Source: Actinomycetes bacterium
Lineage (GTDB): Bacteria > Actinomycetota > Actinomycetes > Mycobacteriales > Mycobacteriaceae
Direction: 5' to 3'
Length of the DNA stretch: 23,497 bases
Assembly (NCBI GenBank): GCA_022600695.1
Contig: JAHZJY010000252.1
Coordinates: forward strand, 1-23,497
Shown one piece after another: positions 15,695 through 23,497 of the stretch. The notes beneath the pieces were generated by a model that had not been told where the DNA came from, did no database searches, and worked only from the letters and a program-made list of their open reading frames with translations. The first letter of the stretch is position 1. Each line of letters starts with the position of its first letter. The position numbers were made by a program, and so were the translations under genes.

Positions 15695-17248
15695 ATGAAC
15701 TGGCTCGTCGCCGTCGCCGAGTTCGTCGTCAACGAGATCCTGGCCGTTCCGGCCTATCTCATCGGCATCATCACCGCCGTCGGCCTGATCGCGTTGCGCA
15801 AGAGCACCGGTCAGGTGATCGGCGGCGCGCTCAAGGCGACACTGGGCTTCCTGCTCATCGGCGCCGGCGCGACCCTGGTGGTGGCCTCGCTGAAGCCGCT
15901 GGGCATCATGATCCAAGGCGCCGCCGGTACCCAGGGTGTGGTTCCGACCAATGAAGCGATCGTCGGTATCGCCCAGGAGGAGTTCGGCGCGCAGGTCGCC
16001 TGGCTGATGATCCTGGGCTTCGCGATCAGCCTGCTGCTGGCCCGGTTCACCCCGCTGCACTACGTGTTCCTCACCGGCCACCACACCCTGTTCATGGCCA
16101 CCCTGCTGACCATCGTGCTGGCCAGCGCCGGACTGCCGGGCGGCACCGTCGTCGCCGTCGGCGGCGTGCTGCTCGGTGTGGTGATGGTGGCACTGCCGGC
16201 CATCTCCCAACCCTGGACCAAACGCATCACCGGCGATGACAGCATCGCGATCGGGCATTTCGGCACCCTCGGCTATATCGCGGCCGGGATCACCGGCCGC
16301 TTCGCCGGCGGCAGCAAGAGCCGGTCCACCGAGGACTTGAAACTGCCCGAGTCACTGCGGTTCCTGCGCGACTCGATGGTGGCCACCGCGCTGTCGATGG
16401 TGCTGATGTACCTGGCGGTATCGCTGATCTACCTGGCCAGGGCAGGTGGCGACACAGCATTCCAGGCGTTCGCCGACGACGGCGGTGGTGGCGCTGCCAC
16501 CGGCGTCGGCAATTATCTGATGCTGGGGGTGACGCAGGGCCTGGGCTTCGGGGTGGCCGTCGCGGTGATCCTCTTCGGGGTCCGCACCATCCTCGGCGAA
16601 CTCGTTCCGGCGTTCCAGGGCATCGCCGAGCGGATGGTTCCCGGGGCGGTACCCGCCCTGGATGCCCCGATCGTGTTCCCGTACGCCCAGAACGCGGTGC
16701 TGATCGGGTTCGTGTCCAGTTTCGTCGGCGGGCTGATCGGCCTGGCGGTGCTCTCGGTCTGGCTGGGTCCGGCATTCGGCTGGGTGCTGGTGCTGCCCGG
16801 GCTGGTGCCACATTTCTTCACCGGCGGTGCGGCCGGTGTCTACGGCAACGCCACCGGCGGGCGGCGTGGCGCGGTCGCCGGCGGGTTCGTCAACGGCCTG
16901 ATCATCACGTTCCTCCCGGCCCTGCTGGTGCGGGTGCTCGGATCGTTCGGCTCGGAGAACACCACCTTCGGCGATGCCGACTTCGGCTGGTACGGGATCC
17001 TGCTCGGCAACGCCGCCAAGCTCGGTTCGGCCTGGGGTGTGGTCACCATGCTGGCAATAGGTGCCGGTTTGCTGGCCCTGGCGGTCGCAGTGCAGCGCAA
17101 ACTGGTGGACACCGGCTGGGATCCCGCACCCGGCCGGCCGAAGCCGACCGGGGTTGAGGCATCCGGCGCCACGGTCACGGCCGGACGCAGCTTCGAGAAG
17201 ATTCCCGCGCCCGTCGGCGCCCCGACACCACCGCCGCCGCCGGCCTGA
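15695..17248 (+). CDS. ulaA: Ascorbate-type PTS permease, enzyme IIC (UlaA/SgaT-like)
   Basis: The protein is 517 aa with about ten or more hydrophobic segments. The N-terminus (LAVPAYLIGIITAVGLIALR), FTPLHYVFLTGHHTLFMATL, and the C-terminal GLVPHFFTGGAAGVYGNATG fit UlaA/SgaT permeases. A Pro-rich cytoplasmic tail of about 50 residues ends the protein. The ATG follows GGAGGAG at 4-nt spacing, 13 bp after the IIA-IIB stop, so it is one operon. The transported sugar is unknown. Confidence 0.88.
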   Translation: MNWLVAVAEFVVNEILAVPAYLIGIITAVGLIALRKSTGQVIGGALKATLGFLLIGAGATLVVASLKPLGIMIQGAAGTQGVVPTNEAIVGIAQEEFGAQVAWLMILGFAISLLLARFTPLHYVFLTGHHTLFMATLLTIVLASAGLPGGTVVAVGGVLLGVVMVALPAISQPWTKRITGDDSIAIGHFGTLGYIAAGITGRFAGGSKSRSTEDLKLPESLRFLRDSMVATALSMVLMYLAVSLIYLARAGGDTAFQAFADDGGGGAATGVGNYLMLGVTQGLGFGVAVAVILFGVRTILGELVPAFQGIAERMVPGAVPALDAPIVFPYAQNAVLIGFVSSFVGGLIGLAVLSVWLGPAFGWVLVLPGLVPHFFTGGAAGVYGNATGGRRGAVAGGFVNGLIITFLPALLVRVLGSFGSENTTFGDADFGWYGILLGNAAKLGSAWGVVTMLAIGAGLLALAVAVQRKLVDTGWDPAPGRPKPTGVEASGATVTAGRSFEKIPAPVGAPTPPPPPA

Positions 17249-17257
17249 TCCATCGAG

Positions 17258-17306
17258 TGAGGAGCTACGCAGGGGGCCTCTCGCAGTTCGCCTGCGAGAC
17301 TCCTCA
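17258..17306. terminator. Two-part hairpin between the convergent ulaA and DsbA-like genes
   Basis: The inner stem TCTCGCAG (17279-17286) pairs with CTGCGAGA (17292-17299) around a 5-nt loop. An outer TGAGGAG (17258-17264) pairs with CTCCTCA (17300-17306), leaving a 14-nt bulge on one side. There is no T-tract. The DsbA-like stop codon lies in the outer arm. It probably limits read-through in both directions. Confidence 0.5.
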
Positions 17307-18020
17307 GTCGATGCGGTCGTTGCGGTCGGTGCGGTCAAAGGCGATGACCTGCCCGCGGTTGATCGACACCCAGTCGCGGGCCTCGAGATAGGGCCGCAGG
17401 GTCCCGACGATCGCCTGCTCGTCGGCGACGCTCTTGGGACGCTGCAGCTCGTAGAGGTGCGGGAACTCGGTCCAGGCCAGCACCGCGTCCCACAGCCGCA
17501 GGGCGGCGTCACCGCCAGGCGGGTCGATGAGCACCGGCCCGAACAGGCATTGGCCGTCCGGGAAGAACAGCGTCGGCACGCCGTAGCCGCCCGCGTCGAG
17601 CACCCGCCGGTGGTCGGCGAGTACCTCGTCGCCGGTGCTCGGGTCGGCGATGGCTTGATCGACTAAGGCGGGGTCAAAACCCAACTCGGCCAGCAGGTGC
17701 CGCGCGACCGCCTTCTCGTGCGGTTTGTGTCCCTCGACGTGCAATGCCCGGGCAGCACGTTGGTACCAGACATCGACATCGGCCATTGACTGGCGGCGCA
17801 GCAGCGCACCGATCCGCATCATCGACCAGCCGTAGGACCACTCCCGCTCCCACGGGTGTTTCTTCCCCGCGACCCGATTGACCTCCTCGAGGCTGAAGAA
17901 CCGCCAATTCACCACCAGCCCGGTCAGATCGCTGACCTCCCGAATCCAGCGGGACGTCTGGTACGCGAACGGGCACATGACGTCGAAATGAAAGTCGATG
18001 TAATCGGGCCGGGCGGACAC
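17304..18020 (-). CDS. DsbA-family thioredoxin-fold protein related to mycothiol-dependent nitroreductases
   Basis: The protein is 238 aa. It has a thioredoxin-like start, [17 protein letters not shown], with motif C16-P-F-A, and the cis-Pro loop GVPTLFF. The order and later segments ([29 protein letters not shown]) match the Rv2466c-type mycothiol-dependent reductase family, which normally has CPWC. Here the second cysteine is alanine, so a monothiol mechanism with mycothiol is likely. No signal peptide, so cytosolic. The GTG start has no strong ribosome site. Confidence 0.8.
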   Translation of the reverse strand: MSARPDYIDFHFDVMCPFAYQTSRWIREVSDLTGLVVNWRFFSLEEVNRVAGKKHPWEREWSYGWSMMRIGALLRRQSMADVDVWYQRAARALHVEGHKPHEKAVARHLLAELGFDPALVDQAIADPSTGDEVLADHRRVLDAGGYGVPTLFFPDGQCLFGPVLIDPPGGDAALRLWDAVLAWTEFPHLYELQRPKSVADEQAIVGTLRPYLEARDWVSINRGQVIAFDRTDRNDRID

Positions 18021-18128
18021 GGACCAACCTTAGTCGGCCCCGCGCGTCGGCCGCGACCTCTTTGCGCCCAGCCGCCGGGGAAGGCACCATGAGCCCCGTC
18101 CCAAACGGAATCCAGCAGGGAGTCTCGC

Positions 18129-19382
18129 GTGGTACTCGTCCTCGTCTACGGCTTGGTGTTGCTGATCAGCGTCTCGCTGTCCGGTCTTGCCGCACGGACG
18201 GTGCTCTCCACCGCGCTGCTGTTCCTGGTGGGCGGAGCGCTGCTGGGCCCCGGCGGGCTCGGCGTGGTCAACGCCAGCGACACGTTCGTCGCGGCCCTGG
18301 CCGATATCGCCCTGTTCACCGTGCTGTTCACCGACGGTCAGCGGGCCAACCTGCCGGCGTTGCGAGACGGCTGGCGGCTGTCCGGACGGGCCCTGGGACT
18401 GGGCATGCCGCTGTCGATGATCGGCGTCGCCATTCCCGCGCACTACCTGGCCGGTCTGGACTGGCCGGAGGCTTTGCTGCTGGGCGCGATCCTCTCCCCG
18501 ACCGACCCGGTGTTCGCCTCGGCACTCGTGGGCCGCCACGACATACCGCTGCGCCTGCGCAGGCTGCTCAACGTCGAATCCGGGCTCAATGACGGGCTGG
18601 CACTTCCGTTCGTGCTGATCTTCCTGGCCATGACCCAGCACGAGAGCTCGCACGTCAGCACTGTTCTGCTGGAGTTGGTCCTCGGTCTTGCCATCGGGAT
18701 CGGTGTCGCGGTGGTGGTCGCATTGGCCTGGCGCAGCAATATCCTGACCGCCGAGCCCCGACTTCAGCCGCTCGGGCCGGTCGCGATCGCGCTCGTGGTG
18801 TACGCGACGTGCCACCTGACCCACGCCAATCCGTACCTGGCGGCGTTCGCGGCGGGGTCCGCGCTGGCCACCCTCGACCATGTCGCGGCGGAGACGTTCG
18901 AGCCGTTCGGCGATCTGCTTTCCGAGCTGACCAAGTTCGCGGCCCTGCTGGTGTTCGGCGCGCTCATCACCCCGGAGCGGCTGTCCCATCTGGGATGGCA
19001 GGGCTGGCTGCTGGCGGTGCTGGCCATCATGGTGGTGCGGCCGGCCTCGATGCTGCTATCGCTGATACGCACCCCGATGCCCCGCGCGGAGCGGCTCACC
19101 GCGGCGTGGTTCGGCCCCAAGGGGTTCGCCTCGGTGGTCTACGGCCTGCTGGTGCTCCAAGCCGGCATACCGAACGGCGAAAAACTCTTCGACCTCATCG
19201 CCGTCACCATCGCGCTGTCGATCATTCTGCACTCCTCGACCGACGTCCCCGTGGCGCACCGGCTGCGGATCGAACCGCCCGACCACCTGCCCGCCGGTCA
19301 CGACCCGGTCGTGGCACCACCCCCCGAGGGGCACGCGCCGGAACACGGGGCACCGGCGAAAAAGGGCGATATCGACCTTTAG
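18129..19382 (+). CDS. CPA1-family Na+/H+ antiporter
   Basis: The protein is 417 aa with about 12 hydrophobic helices. The signature LSPTDPVFASALVG (residues ~122-135) and VESGLNDGLALPF (~149-161) carry the conserved Asp and Asn-Asp residues of the CPA1/NhaP ion site. The last ~50 residues are a polar, Pro/His-rich cytoplasmic tail. The GTG start follows AGGGAG at about 6-nt spacing. It is divergent from the DsbA-like gene. It probably exchanges Na+ or K+ for protons; ion choice cannot be read. Confidence 0.88.
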   Translation: MVLVLVYGLVLLISVSLSGLAARTVLSTALLFLVGGALLGPGGLGVVNASDTFVAALADIALFTVLFTDGQRANLPALRDGWRLSGRALGLGMPLSMIGVAIPAHYLAGLDWPEALLLGAILSPTDPVFASALVGRHDIPLRLRRLLNVESGLNDGLALPFVLIFLAMTQHESSHVSTVLLELVLGLAIGIGVAVVVALAWRSNILTAEPRLQPLGPVAIALVVYATCHLTHANPYLAAFAAGSALATLDHVAAETFEPFGDLLSELTKFAALLVFGALITPERLSHLGWQGWLLAVLAIMVVRPASMLLSLIRTPMPRAERLTAAWFGPKGFASVVYGLLVLQAGIPNGEKLFDLIAVTIALSIILHSSTDVPVAHRLRIEPPDHLPAGHDPVVAPPPEGHAPEHGAPAKKGDIDL

Positions 19383-19409
19383 CCGACCCCGGCAGACCTC
19401 CGACCCGCG

Positions 19410-20924
19410 CTATTCCCGCATCCGGTGCGTGCGCTCGCGGCTGAGCGTCTGGCCGCGGAAGAAGGCCGGGGCCTTGAGGTTCCAGAAAATCATCAGCAGC
19501 ACGCCGATGAACAGGCTGAACACCCCGATGATGAACACCGTTCCGATACCGGCGAGCGATCCGGTCGACCCGTACTCCGGGTTGGTCATCCGGTAGGCCT
19601 CGATCAAGCCCACCGGGACGAGCACCACCGCTCCGATAGCCGGCAGGATGACCTGTTCCAGTGCGGTGCGCCAGTGCTCGAACGCGGTGTCCCAGAAGTA
19701 GACGACCGAGGACACCGCCACCACGGTGTAGTAGGTCATGATCGCGATACCGACGCTGTACACGGTGTCTTCGACGATGCTGTCGCTGACCACGACCAGG
19801 CCCCCGTAGATGGCCAGCGTGGTCAGTCCGATGAACCAGGTGGCGAAGGTCGGAATGTGCCGGACTTCGTCGACCGAGCCGAACCGGCTGGGCAGCGCCT
19901 TGTAGGTGGCCATCGCCAGGACGCCGCGCACCGTCGCCATCACCGTGGACAGCGTCGCCGAGAACGCCGACAGGCCGACGATCACCGCCGCGATCAGGGC
20001 GCCACTGGGGCCCACCGCATCACGGGCCAGGCTGGAGAAGATGTCGTCGATATTGGCTTCGTGGGTGAGGCTGCCCATGCTGCTGTCGTCGATACCGGCA
20101 TAGGCCAACGCGGCCACGCTGAACACGACGTAGGTGATGACCGTGATGATGATGGCCGTCACACCGCTGCGGCCGGACTGCTCAGCGGTTCCTTGGGTTT
20201 CCTCCGACATCGACAGCGCGGCGTCGAAACCCCAGAAGATGAAGACCGCCACCAGGAAACCACCGAGTAGCGCACTGAAACTGGTGATCTCGAACGGGTT
20301 GAACCAGTGCCACGAGAACGGTTCAGCGGTGGGGTTACTGTCGTTGCGGGCAATATTGATGCCCAGGATCACCGCGAACAGTGCCAGCCCGCCGTACTGG
20401 ACGACGGTCAGAACCAGCGTCGTGCGGGAGGATTCTTCGGCACCCCGTGCAACCAGCCAGGTGGTGACCACGATGAAGAGGGCCGCGATCGCGACCTTCA
20501 GCCAGCCCGATGGGTTCTCCAGGCCGAACGCCACGGTGGCCGCGTTCACGGTGATCCCGGCGGCGCCGACGCCGGCCAGGATGCTCGACAGCATCAGGGC
20601 GAAGCCCCCGATCCAGCCGATATGCGGCATGATCGCCTTGGATCCCCAGGTGAACACCGTGCCCGCATCCGGCGCGGCATCGGTGAGGTGTTTGTAGGCC
20701 AGGGCGATGAAGTACATCGGGATGACCGCGAGAATGAAGACGACCGGCATCTGGTAGCCGGCCTCCTGGGCGCCGTGCCCCAGCGCCCCGGTCAGCGAGT
20801 ATGCCGGCGCGGTCGCGGCCAGACCGATCGCCACCGCACCGATCAGCGAGATCGACCCTTTCTTGAGGCCCTTGGATCTCAGTTCGTGCATCGGCGGGTC
20901 GACGACCCCCTCGTCCTGCGCCAT
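19410..20924 (-). CDS. APC-superfamily amino-acid permease
   Basis: The protein is 504 aa with about 12 membrane helices. The first helix segment GAVAIGLAATAPAYSL and the later FWGFDAALSMSEET are typical of APC amino-acid/polyamine permeases in actinobacteria. The ends are hydrophilic. The ATG at 20924 lies 7 nt after an extended -10 (TGCGACAAT), suggesting leaderless expression. It converges with the antiporter gene and is co-directional with the MgtC/DUF4010 gene 41 bp upstream. Substrate not readable. Confidence 0.88.
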   Translation of the reverse strand: MAQDEGVVDPPMHELRSKGLKKGSISLIGAVAIGLAATAPAYSLTGALGHGAQEAGYQMPVVFILAVIPMYFIALAYKHLTDAAPDAGTVFTWGSKAIMPHIGWIGGFALMLSSILAGVGAAGITVNAATVAFGLENPSGWLKVAIAALFIVVTTWLVARGAEESSRTTLVLTVVQYGGLALFAVILGINIARNDSNPTAEPFSWHWFNPFEITSFSALLGGFLVAVFIFWGFDAALSMSEETQGTAEQSGRSGVTAIIITVITYVVFSVAALAYAGIDDSSMGSLTHEANIDDIFSSLARDAVGPSGALIAAVIVGLSAFSATLSTVMATVRGVLAMATYKALPSRFGSVDEVRHIPTFATWFIGLTTLAIYGGLVVVSDSIVEDTVYSVGIAIMTYYTVVAVSSVVYFWDTAFEHWRTALEQVILPAIGAVVLVPVGLIEAYRMTNPEYGSTGSLAGIGTVFIIGVFSLFIGVLLMIFWNLKAPAFFRGQTLSRERTHRMRE

Positions 20925-20931
20925 GACGCAG

Positions 20932-20940
20932 ATTGTCGCA
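20932..20940 (-). promoter_or_regulatory. Extended -10 element of the APC permease gene
   Basis: On the minus strand TGC precedes GACAAT, with the ATG 7 nt further on. No SD sequence is present. This fits a leaderless start and means the permease may be transcribed apart from the gene upstream. Confidence 0.4.
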
Positions 20941-20965
20941 CCTGATGACCCGTCCGGACGGTCGA

Positions 20966-22198
20966 TCAGCCCACGGCGATCACGGTGGCCAGGGCCGCCC
21001 CGAACACGACCGTCGGCGCTGCCATCCCGGCGAGGAATCCGAGCCCGAAACGTCGGCCGCCGGCGGCGAAGGCAAGCACGATCTTGACAAGCAGATTGGA
21101 GCCCAGCGCGGCGGCGATGGCGACGAGCGCGGTGTCGACACCGATATCACCGGCCGCGGCCAGTGTCGCGACGGCAATCGCCCCGGCGTGGGCGTCGGCG
21201 AGTCCGGCGGCCAAGGCGGCCAGTACCGCGCCCTCCGGGCCGAGGACGTCGGCCCCCCATCGGCCGATCAGCAGGGCGAACACCAGCACAGCGGTCAGGA
21301 TGAGGGCGGGTCGCAGCGCGAACGGTCGGCCGACCGGGATCTGGGCCGGGTCGTGGGTCCGGGCCGCGCCCCGGTAGACGGCGGCCGCGATCACCACCAG
21401 GACCGCCGCCGAGGCGAGCACGGCCGGCCACAGCCGGCGCAGCACCTCGGGGTCAACGTAGGCGATGACGACGACCAACTGCACGAAGGTCGCCAGACTC
21501 GCAGCCAGGGCGCTGGCCAGCGGTGCCCGCAGGCCCGCCCCGGCCCGGCTCAGCCGTCCCATCGAGGCCGTGGTCGCGGTGGCCGAGACGAACCCGCCGG
21601 CCAATCCGGTGACCAGCAGTCCCCGCTCGGGCCCCAGCGCTCGTACCCCGATATAGCCGGCCCACCCGATACCGGTGAGCAACACCACCAGCAGCCACAC
21701 CTTCTCCGGGTTGAGCACACCGTAGGGACCCAGCGACCGATCGGGAAGCAGCGGCAGGATGACGAATGCCACCACGAAGAACTTGATGGCATCCTCGAGT
21801 TCGACCTCGCTGATGATCTCCCGGGCGAAACGGTGAATCCGCTTCTTGGACAACAGCAGACCGACGACCACAACGGCCAGCGCAACCGCCAATGCCTGCC
21901 GAGAGTAGGCCAGCGCACCGAGCAGATAGGTGATCAGGGCGGCGATCTCGGTGGTGGTGCCGGGGTCGTCCTCGTTGGTGCGGAAGTAGGCCAACACCAC
22001 CAGCGCCCCGATCCCGAGCAGGCCCACCGCCACCGCCCAGCCTCCGAATGCGGCGGCGACCGCGCCGAGGAGTGCCAGCAATGCGAACGAGCGGGAGCCG
22101 GCCGGAAGCCGCCGGTTGTGGCTGCGCTCGCGTTCCAGGCCCAGCAGCAGTCCGATGGCAAGTGCCACCAGGAACGGCTGCAACTGCGGCCAGCTCAT
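20966..22198 (-). CDS. MgtC/SapB-type membrane protein with DUF4010 domain
   Basis: The protein is 410 aa with about 12 hydrophobic segments. The N-terminal FLVALAIGLLLGLERERS matches the MgtC/SapB family start. The C-terminal half (GADVLGPEGAVLAALAAGLA, LGSNLLVKIVLAF) matches DUF4010. Function unknown; MgtC proteins affect Mg2+ starvation survival and membrane ATPase activity in pathogens, but this longer DUF4010 type is uncharacterised. The ATG start has only a weak ribosome site. Confidence 0.82.
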   Translation of the reverse strand: MSWPQLQPFLVALAIGLLLGLERERSHNRRLPAGSRSFALLALLGAVAAAFGGWAVAVGLLGIGALVVLAYFRTNEDDPGTTTEIAALITYLLGALAYSRQALAVALAVVVVGLLLSKKRIHRFAREIISEVELEDAIKFFVVAFVILPLLPDRSLGPYGVLNPEKVWLLVVLLTGIGWAGYIGVRALGPERGLLVTGLAGGFVSATATTASMGRLSRAGAGLRAPLASALAASLATFVQLVVVIAYVDPEVLRRLWPAVLASAAVLVVIAAAVYRGAARTHDPAQIPVGRPFALRPALILTAVLVFALLIGRWGADVLGPEGAVLAALAAGLADAHAGAIAVATLAAAGDIGVDTALVAIAAALGSNLLVKIVLAFAAGGRRFGLGFLAGMAAPTVVFGAALATVIAVG

Positions 22199-22229
22199 GG
22201 CGACCCGGGCTCCGGACCCGTGTACCTCG

Positions 22230-22500
22230 TCACACCCTGACCCTGTCAGGTTGGGGCGGCTGGCGGAGTACTTCGCCGGCGATGATCATCTTGCGCATCT
22301 CGGTCGTCCCGGCACCGATCTCGAGGAGTTCGATGATGCGCGACAGCCGGTTAAGCGACCGGAACCGCCACGTCGTCGAAGACCAGTTCGGCGGTCTGGG
22401 ATCCCCGCAAGCCCATCTTGACCAGCTTCTGCGCCACCGGGAATCCGGCCGTGGCGGTGTCCACCACGAAGGCCGTGATGCCCTTGCTGCCGCGGTCCCA
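22230..22500 (-). pseudogene. Acyl-CoA dehydrogenase remnant (internal deletion)
   Basis: Two fragments in different frames survive. The first (about 22491-22351) reads GSKGITAFVVDT, then KMGLRGSQTAELVFDDVAV, the middle beta-domain of acyl-CoA dehydrogenases, and stops at TAA. The second (about 22358-22230) reads RIIELLEIGAGTTEMRKM then IIAGEVLR, the typical C-terminal end. The roughly 120 residues that should lie between them are missing, and nothing convincing of the N-terminal domain remains upstream. The gene is clearly non-functional. Confidence 0.85.
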
Positions 22501-22565
22501 TCCATCACCGGCCCGATCGCCGCACCCAGTATGCCGTGCCGGCCGAAGCCGGCCATCCGGTCCGA

Positions 22566-23255
22566 TCAGGCCGTGAAGTCCGCCGCGGCGACCTCACGCT
22601 CACCGGCCCGGATGGCCGCGATGATCCGACCGGCGACCGCCTCCGGCTGGAGGCCTTCGCGCAGCCGGGGCGCGGTCCCGGCGATCGGGCGGTCAGCCAG
22701 CCCGGTCTCGGTGTGCGGCGGGCGGGCGTCTGTCACGGAGATGCCGGCGGCGCGCAGTTCGCGGGTCAGCGCACGATCCGCAGCCGTCAGGGCGGCTTTG
22801 GACGCGGCATAGGCCACCATCCCGGGCATCGGCTGCTCGGCGACGACCGCGCTGATATTGGCGATGAACCCGCGTGACTCCGTCAGTGCAGGCAGTGCGG
22901 CTCGGATCAGCCACAGCGGCCCGAGGACGTTGGTCAGGAACAGATCCTCGATCACCTCGTCACCGGTGTCGGCCAGCGATCCGAACGCGACGACGCCGGC
23001 CGCGTTGATCAGCCCGTCGAGCCGGCCGTAGGCGGACAGCGCGGTGTCCACGATCGCCCTGCCGGCTTCTGCATCGCGCAGGTCCGCGGTGACCACCGCG
23101 GCGTCGGAACCGAGCTTTTCCAGGGGTTTTCGGTCCCGCGCCGCCAGGGTCAGCCGGGCGCCGGAGTCGGCGAGTTGCCGGGCGATGTGGCGGCCTAGGC
23201 CACCGCTGGCGCCCATCACTGCGATCGACGCACCGTCGAGAGAACGTTCAGCCAT
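22566..23255 (-). CDS. Short-chain dehydrogenase/reductase (SDR)
   Basis: The protein is 229 aa. It has the cofactor motif GASGGLGRHIA (residues ~15-25), DLRDA after the second strand, NAAG, catalytic Ser in NISAVVAEQ, and Tyr/Lys in YAASKAAL. The ATG at 23255 has AGG 8 nt upstream; an ATG at 23261 is possible but too close to it. Substrate unknown. It lies intact between two decayed genes. Confidence 0.88.
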   Translation of the reverse strand: MAERSLDGASIAVMGASGGLGRHIARQLADSGARLTLAARDRKPLEKLGSDAAVVTADLRDAEAGRAIVDTALSAYGRLDGLINAAGVVAFGSLADTGDEVIEDLFLTNVLGPLWLIRAALPALTESRGFIANISAVVAEQPMPGMVAYAASKAALTAADRALTRELRAAGISVTDARPPHTETGLADRPIAGTAPRLREGLQPEAVAGRIIAAIRAGEREVAAADFTA

Positions 23256-23261
23256 CCTCAT

Positions 23262-23486
23262 ATCCTCACATGGCCGGCTACCGCGCAAGAGGGCTGCCGA
23301 CGATGAGCCCGCGTCCATGGTTGTCACAGACCGCGGCGCGGCGCGATCGAGTCGGCAATCCGCGCTGGGCGGAAGTCGGTCGACGGGCGGCGTGCGGACT
23401 CGTCGCTGACGACGTTCCGGACGGGCGGAGTCCCCCACCGCTTCGGCGGCGGCGAGTACGTCGTCCAGCGTGAGGTAATCGGTCAC
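23262..23486 (-). pseudogene. Truncated Doc/Fic-type toxin remnant
   Basis: A GTG at 23486 opens MTDYLTLDDVLAAAEAVGD, the typical N-terminus of death-on-curing (Doc) toxins. After about 20 residues the frame loses family sequence. A neighbouring frame then reads VRNVVSDESARRPST, reminiscent of the next Doc segment, which suggests a frameshift plus loss of the catalytic HxFx(D/N)GNKR region. The start overlaps a TGA stop (GTGA), as expected for an antitoxin-toxin pair. Confidence 0.6.
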
Positions 23487-23497
23487 GCCTCGGCGAG
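23483..23497 (-). CDS. Last codons of a probable upstream antitoxin gene (partial)
   Basis: Only four codons (LAEA) and a TGA are in the window. The GTGA overlap with the Doc-like start is the sole support, together with the usual antitoxin-toxin order. Confidence 0.3.
   Translation of the reverse strand, partial: LAEA

Noticed and set aside
20933..22240. Plus-strand frame of 435 codons opposite the MgtC/DUF4010 gene
   Set aside because: Composition is Gly/Gln/Asp/His-rich with no fold; it mirrors a strongly hydrophobic membrane protein.

Overview
The window is high-GC actinobacterial DNA. It most likely comes from a rapidly growing, pigmented mycobacterium (Mycolicibacterium-like). I infer this from the secreted DUF732 and DUF5078-type proteins, a LytR-CpsA-Psr (LCP) cell-wall ligase, a secreted DUF4185 protein with a typical mycobacterial N-terminus, and several apparently leaderless promoters. 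No rRNA, tRNA, CRISPR array or intact insertion sequence was seen.

Left third (1-8021, all minus strand): a carotenoid operon, read right to left as crtE, crtI, crtB, a crtT-like methyltransferase, crtU, a Rieske non-heme-iron oxygenase, and a dihydrodipicolinate-reductase-like dehydrogenase that runs off the left edge. Genes overlap or abut at most junctions. CrtE makes GGPP, CrtB condenses it to phytoene, CrtI desaturates it to lycopene, and CrtU converts beta-rings to aromatic phi-rings (isorenieratene-type pigment). No intact lycopene cyclase is visible. A short membrane reading frame between crtB and crtT may be a truncated remnant of a heterodimeric cyclase subunit. The Rieske oxygenase and dehydrogenase at the end of the operon are the best candidates for undescribed tailoring steps.

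Middle (8022-14718): an SDR diverges from crtE. Next come a divergent pair of small secreted proteins (DUF732 and DUF5078-like), an NTF2/SnoaL-like protein overlapping the DUF5078 gene, then a secreted DUF4185 protein (a family linked to D-arabinan hydrolysis) directly followed by an LCP ligase. That pair suggests a cell-wall arabinan remodelling module. A secreted DUF1524 (HNH-type) nuclease converges on it.

Right part (14719-23497): three 17-bp direct repeats precede an ascorbate-type PTS (fused IIA-IIB, then IIC). A convergent DsbA-like protein follows, separated by a hairpin. Then come a CPA1 Na+/H+ antiporter, an APC amino-acid permease and a MgtC/DUF4010 membrane protein. The right end is decayed: an acyl-CoA dehydrogenase remnant, an intact SDR, and the N-terminus of a Doc/Fic-type toxin behind what looks like the last codons of its antitoxin.

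All family assignments come from reading the translations by eye; no database search was run.
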